Below, piece by piece: positions 41,510 to 43,765 of a DNA stretch of 43,765 nucleotides. The translations under genes and the position numbers were made by a program. This stretch comes from Lachnospiraceae bacterium. GTDB lineage: Bacteria; Bacillota; Clostridia; Lachnospirales; Lachnospiraceae. Within the stretch, counting starts at the first letter, position 1. Each line of letters begins with the position of its first letter. Location: assembly GCA_017622575.1 (NCBI GenBank), contig JAGAQU010000098.1:1-43765 (forward strand). The letters are read 5' to 3'. The notes below the pieces were generated by a model, which saw only the letters and a list, made by a program, of their open reading frames with translations, was not told the origin of the DNA and did no database searches.

Positions 41510-41806
41510 TTTTATGGTTTGCAACCAATTTTAGTTGCTAATAAATTAACAATTAATTACCAAAGTCAATTATCCTTTACTAATGGAAATTGTGGCTGAA
41601 AAAGCCTAAATAAAAAATATCATGGAAGTTTGGATGTTCTAGATATGCTGAATCATAATATTTGTTTATACGATTGTCAATATTTTTTACTGTTATCCGA
41701 AATATTTAATAAAGTTTTTATACTTTTTTGTATTTCTAATTAATAATTGGCATAAAGATTTGGATTCTATTTAATAAAGCTTCAAAATAAACTAAAAAAG
41801 AAAAAA
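41510..41806. other. AT-rich intergenic region, no gene seen
   Basis: About 300 bp between divergent hicA and rarA. Apart from the GCAAC...GTTGC repeat near the hicA start I see no coding frame, RNA motif or clear repeat. The AT content is higher than in the surrounding genes. Confidence 0.6.
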
Positions 41807-41874
41807 GAACAAATGTTCTAAAAACTGTTGTAAGATATCGGTGATTGTGGTATGATAGTAACAAACAAATGTTC
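41807..41874 (+). promoter_or_regulatory. rarA promoter with two LexA-type SOS boxes
   Basis: GAAC-AAAT-GTTC (41807-41818) fits the Firmicutes LexA/DinR box GAACnnnnGTTC exactly and extends to a 14-bp palindrome. TTGTAA (41828-41833) and TATGAT (41851-41856) are spaced 17 bp. A second, one-mismatch box AAAC-AAAT-GTTC lies at 41863-41874, just after the -10. The two sites bracket the promoter. Confidence 0.8.
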
Positions 41875-41896
41875 TTAATGCAATCGAGGAAAGACG

Positions 41897-43222
41897 ATGG
41901 AGCAGTTATCACTTTTTACAGAAGAAATTAACAGAAATGCACCCCTTGCCAGCAGACTTCGCCCGGAAACACTGGATGACTATATCGGTCAGCAACATCT
42001 TGTGGGAGAGGGCAAGGTACTTCGGCGCATGCTTGATAAGGATATGATCTCCTCTATGATCTTCTGGGGACCGCCGGGCGTCGGTAAAACTACGCTTGCC
42101 CGCATTATTGCCCATAGGACAAAAGCCTCCTTTATTGATTTCAGCGCTGTCACCAGCGGAATCAAGGAAATTAAGGACGTGATGAAGCAGGCGGAGAATG
42201 ACAGACTGGCAGGACTTAAGACCATTGTGTTTGTGGATGAGATCCATAGATTCAATAAAGCCCAGCAGGATGCTTTTCTTCCTTTTGTGGAGAAGGGAAG
42301 CATTATTCTGATTGGCGCTACCACCGAAAATCCGTCTTTTGAGATCAATTCCGCTCTTTTATCCAGATGCAAGGTATTTGTGTTACAGGCATTGACTGTA
42401 CAGGACATGGAGAAATTACTTCATCATGCGCTTACGGATAAGAGGGGCCTCGGAAACAGCATGATTAATATAGAAGAAAGACTGATCCATGCCATTGCTG
42501 TTTTTGCAAACGGAGATGCCAGAACAGCTTTAAACACGCTGGATATGGCGGTTTTAAACGGCACGATCAATCCGGACGGTTCCATTACCGTACAGGAGGA
42601 AATACTGGAGCAGTGTATCGGTAAGAAGATGCTTCTCTATGACAGAGATGGGGAGGAGCATTACAATCTCATATCGGCACTGCACAAGTCAATGAGAAAC
42701 AGTGATCCTGATGCCGCAATTTACTGGCTTTCCCGGATGCTGGAGGCAGGAGAAGATCCGCTTTACGTGGCAAGAAGACTGATCCGGTTTGCCAGTGAGG
42801 ATGTGGGTATGGCGGACTCTCAGGCATTGCAGATTGCTGTGGCTGCTTATCAGGTCTGCCATTTTAATGGTATGCCGGAATGTAATGTGAATCTGGCTCA
42901 TGCGGTAGTGTATCTTTCCATGGCACCCAAATCAAACGCCCTCTATGTGGGATATGGAAAGGCAAGGGAGGATGCCGCAAAGATGTTGACTGAACCGGTA
43001 CCACTTCAGATACGAAACGGTGTCACCGGACTGATGAGAGAGCTTCATTATGGAGAAGGCTATCAGTATGCCCATGATACGGAAGAAAAACTGACTCGTA
43101 TGCAGTGTCTGCCTGAGTCACTGCAGGGTAAGAAATATTATGAACCCACCGGGGAAGGTCAGGAAGCCAAAATAAAAGAGAAACTGGAACAAATTGAAAA
43201 ATTTCGAAATAAAAAGGATTAA
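41897..43222 (+). CDS. rarA: Replication-associated recombination protein A (RarA/MgsA AAA+ ATPase)
   Basis: 441 residues of the clamp-loader-like AAA+ family that acts at stalled replication forks. The start ASRLRPETLDDYIGQQHLVG is the family N terminus; Walker A is GPPGVGKTT, Walker B FVDEIHRFNKAQQDAFLPFV, sensor 1 GATTENPSFEINSALLSRC, and the C-terminal part has LAHAVVYLSMAPKSNALYVG. GAGGAAAG precedes the ATG. The promoter carries SOS boxes, so induction by DNA damage is expected. The radical SAM gene follows after 63 bp without a terminator. Confidence 0.95.
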   Translation: MEQLSLFTEEINRNAPLASRLRPETLDDYIGQQHLVGEGKVLRRMLDKDMISSMIFWGPPGVGKTTLARIIAHRTKASFIDFSAVTSGIKEIKDVMKQAENDRLAGLKTIVFVDEIHRFNKAQQDAFLPFVEKGSIILIGATTENPSFEINSALLSRCKVFVLQALTVQDMEKLLHHALTDKRGLGNSMINIEERLIHAIAVFANGDARTALNTLDMAVLNGTINPDGSITVQEEILEQCIGKKMLLYDRDGEEHYNLISALHKSMRNSDPDAAIYWLSRMLEAGEDPLYVARRLIRFASEDVGMADSQALQIAVAAYQVCHFNGMPECNVNLAHAVVYLSMAPKSNALYVGYGKAREDAAKMLTEPVPLQIRNGVTGLMRELHYGEGYQYAHDTEEKLTRMQCLPESLQGKKYYEPTGEGQEAKIKEKLEQIEKFRNKKD

Positions 43223-43285
43223 AAGACAATAATTGTGAAAATGTGAAGGTGCAAATGTATAGGTAAGCAAGGATAGAAGAAAGGC

Positions 43286-43765
43286 ATGGAAGACAGGAGC
43301 AAGCAGGAAAAACAGAATATGATCGTAAGCCGTAGTCAGCAGACACCTGCAATAGGGATGCCTGCTGTCACAGAGTCATCAGGGAACATGACGCTGATGG
43401 AAAAGCTTACCATTCTCTCTGATGCGGCCAAGTATGATGTATCCTGTTCTTCCAGTGGCGTAGAGCGAAGGGGCGACGGAACGGGCATTGGTAATACCTC
43501 TGCGGGAGGAATCTGCCACAGCTTCAGCTCCGACGGCAGATGCATTTCACTTCTCAAAATCCTTTTTACCAATGAATGTATCTATGACTGCAAGTATTGT
43601 ATTAACCGAAAGTCAAATGATGTGCCGAGAGCTTCCTTTACACCGGATGAGGTCTGTGAGCTGACGATCCAGTTCTACCGGCGAAATTACATCGAAGGTC
43701 TTTTCTTAAGCTCGGGGATCATTAATAACCCGACCTATACCATGGAACTGATCTATGAGGCGGTC
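43286..43765 (+). CDS. Putative DNA modification/repair radical SAM protein, 5' part
   Basis: The frame runs off the end of the window after 160 codons. From residue 36 on it matches the conserved protein family of this name: LMEKLTILSDAAKYDVSCSS, then GGICHSFSSDGRCISLLKIL, then the radical SAM cluster motif CIYDCKYC (Cys98, Cys102, Cys105) and FYRRNYIEGLFLSSGI. The N-terminal 35 residues are an extension not usual in the family, so a start at the ATG at 43319 or 43391 is possible; AAAGG precedes the first ATG (43286). Co-transcription with SOS-controlled rarA supports a link to DNA repair, in the way of SplB-like enzymes. Confidence 0.85.
   Translation, partial: MEDRSKQEKQNMIVSRSQQTPAIGMPAVTESSGNMTLMEKLTILSDAAKYDVSCSSSGVERRGDGTGIGNTSAGGICHSFSSDGRCISLLKILFTNECIYDCKYCINRKSNDVPRASFTPDEVCELTIQFYRRNYIEGLFLSSGIINNPTYTMELIYEAV

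Overview
The window looks like a chromosomal segment of an anaerobic, fermentative Clostridia species, most likely of the Lachnospiraceae. The grounds are strong AGGAGG-type ribosome sites, TTGACA/TATAAT promoters, a flavin reductase-rubredoxin fusion next to rubrerythrin, an FMN/Fe-S glutamate synthase pair, and a Tn4451-type mobilizable element. The family assignment is an inference from gene content; there is no rRNA in the window.

Layout. 1-2.7 kb: a 54-bp tandem repeat, then glycogen phosphorylase with its promoter and terminator. 2.7-5.1 kb: a decayed stretch holding an Rrf2-type regulator remnant, a DUF1349 gene with an early in-frame stop, and an NADP-dependent oxidoreductase with a 5' frameshift. 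5.1-8.1 kb: a copper efflux operon, csoR-copA, with two CsoR-type operators and a CopZ-like domain fused in frame to the CopA C terminus. 8.2-9.2 kb: a MarR regulator and a flavodoxin under a promoter covered by a double palindrome. 9.3-10.0 kb: a Phd/ParE-type toxin-antitoxin pair. 10.0-10.6 kb: a Nudix gene lacking its catalytic box and the front half of an XRE regulator.

10.62-17.18 kb is an integrative mobilizable element whose ends can be read directly. It has 22-bp imperfect terminal inverted repeats with a GA dinucleotide at each junction, and the XRE gene it split resumes at 17,177. It carries a Tn4451-like set (TnpX-type large serine recombinase with an amber codon, TnpW-like small protein, MOBV/TnpZ-like relaxase), an XRE regulator, and a cargo of DUF1016 nuclease, flavin reductase and MarR regulator. 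It also holds a near-textbook MOBV origin of transfer, which lies far from the relaxase and is followed by a 140-bp nested inverted-repeat structure; a second oriT-like site sits just upstream of the relaxase.

17.2-21.5 kb: a dCMP-deaminase-like gene and a MazG-like gene (nucleotide-pool enzymes), a divergent MFS/AraC pair, a methyltransferase and a small HTH protein. 21.5-24.8 kb, minus strand: an EAL phosphodiesterase with a degenerate GGDEF domain and an ABC-F ATPase. 25.0-28.9 kb: redox-defence genes, then an S1-domain protein, a HAD phosphatase and a CPBP membrane protease. 29.0-35.2 kb: gltB-gltD behind a leader with two perfect hairpins. 35.2-40.9 kb: an acyltransferase, a chemoreceptor, a membrane-bound diguanylate cyclase and an esterase. 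40.9-43.8 kb: a HicAB pair, then rarA behind a promoter bracketed by LexA-type boxes, followed by the start of a radical SAM DNA-repair-like gene that runs off the window.

The most notable content is the mobile element (defined ends, disrupted target gene, two oriT-like sites, a self-repeated palindrome in and upstream of the DUF1016 gene, a broken recombinase). Next come the CopA-CopZ fusion with an internal ribosome site, the gltB leader hairpins and the SOS-type control of rarA. No CRISPR array, tRNA or rRNA was recognised.
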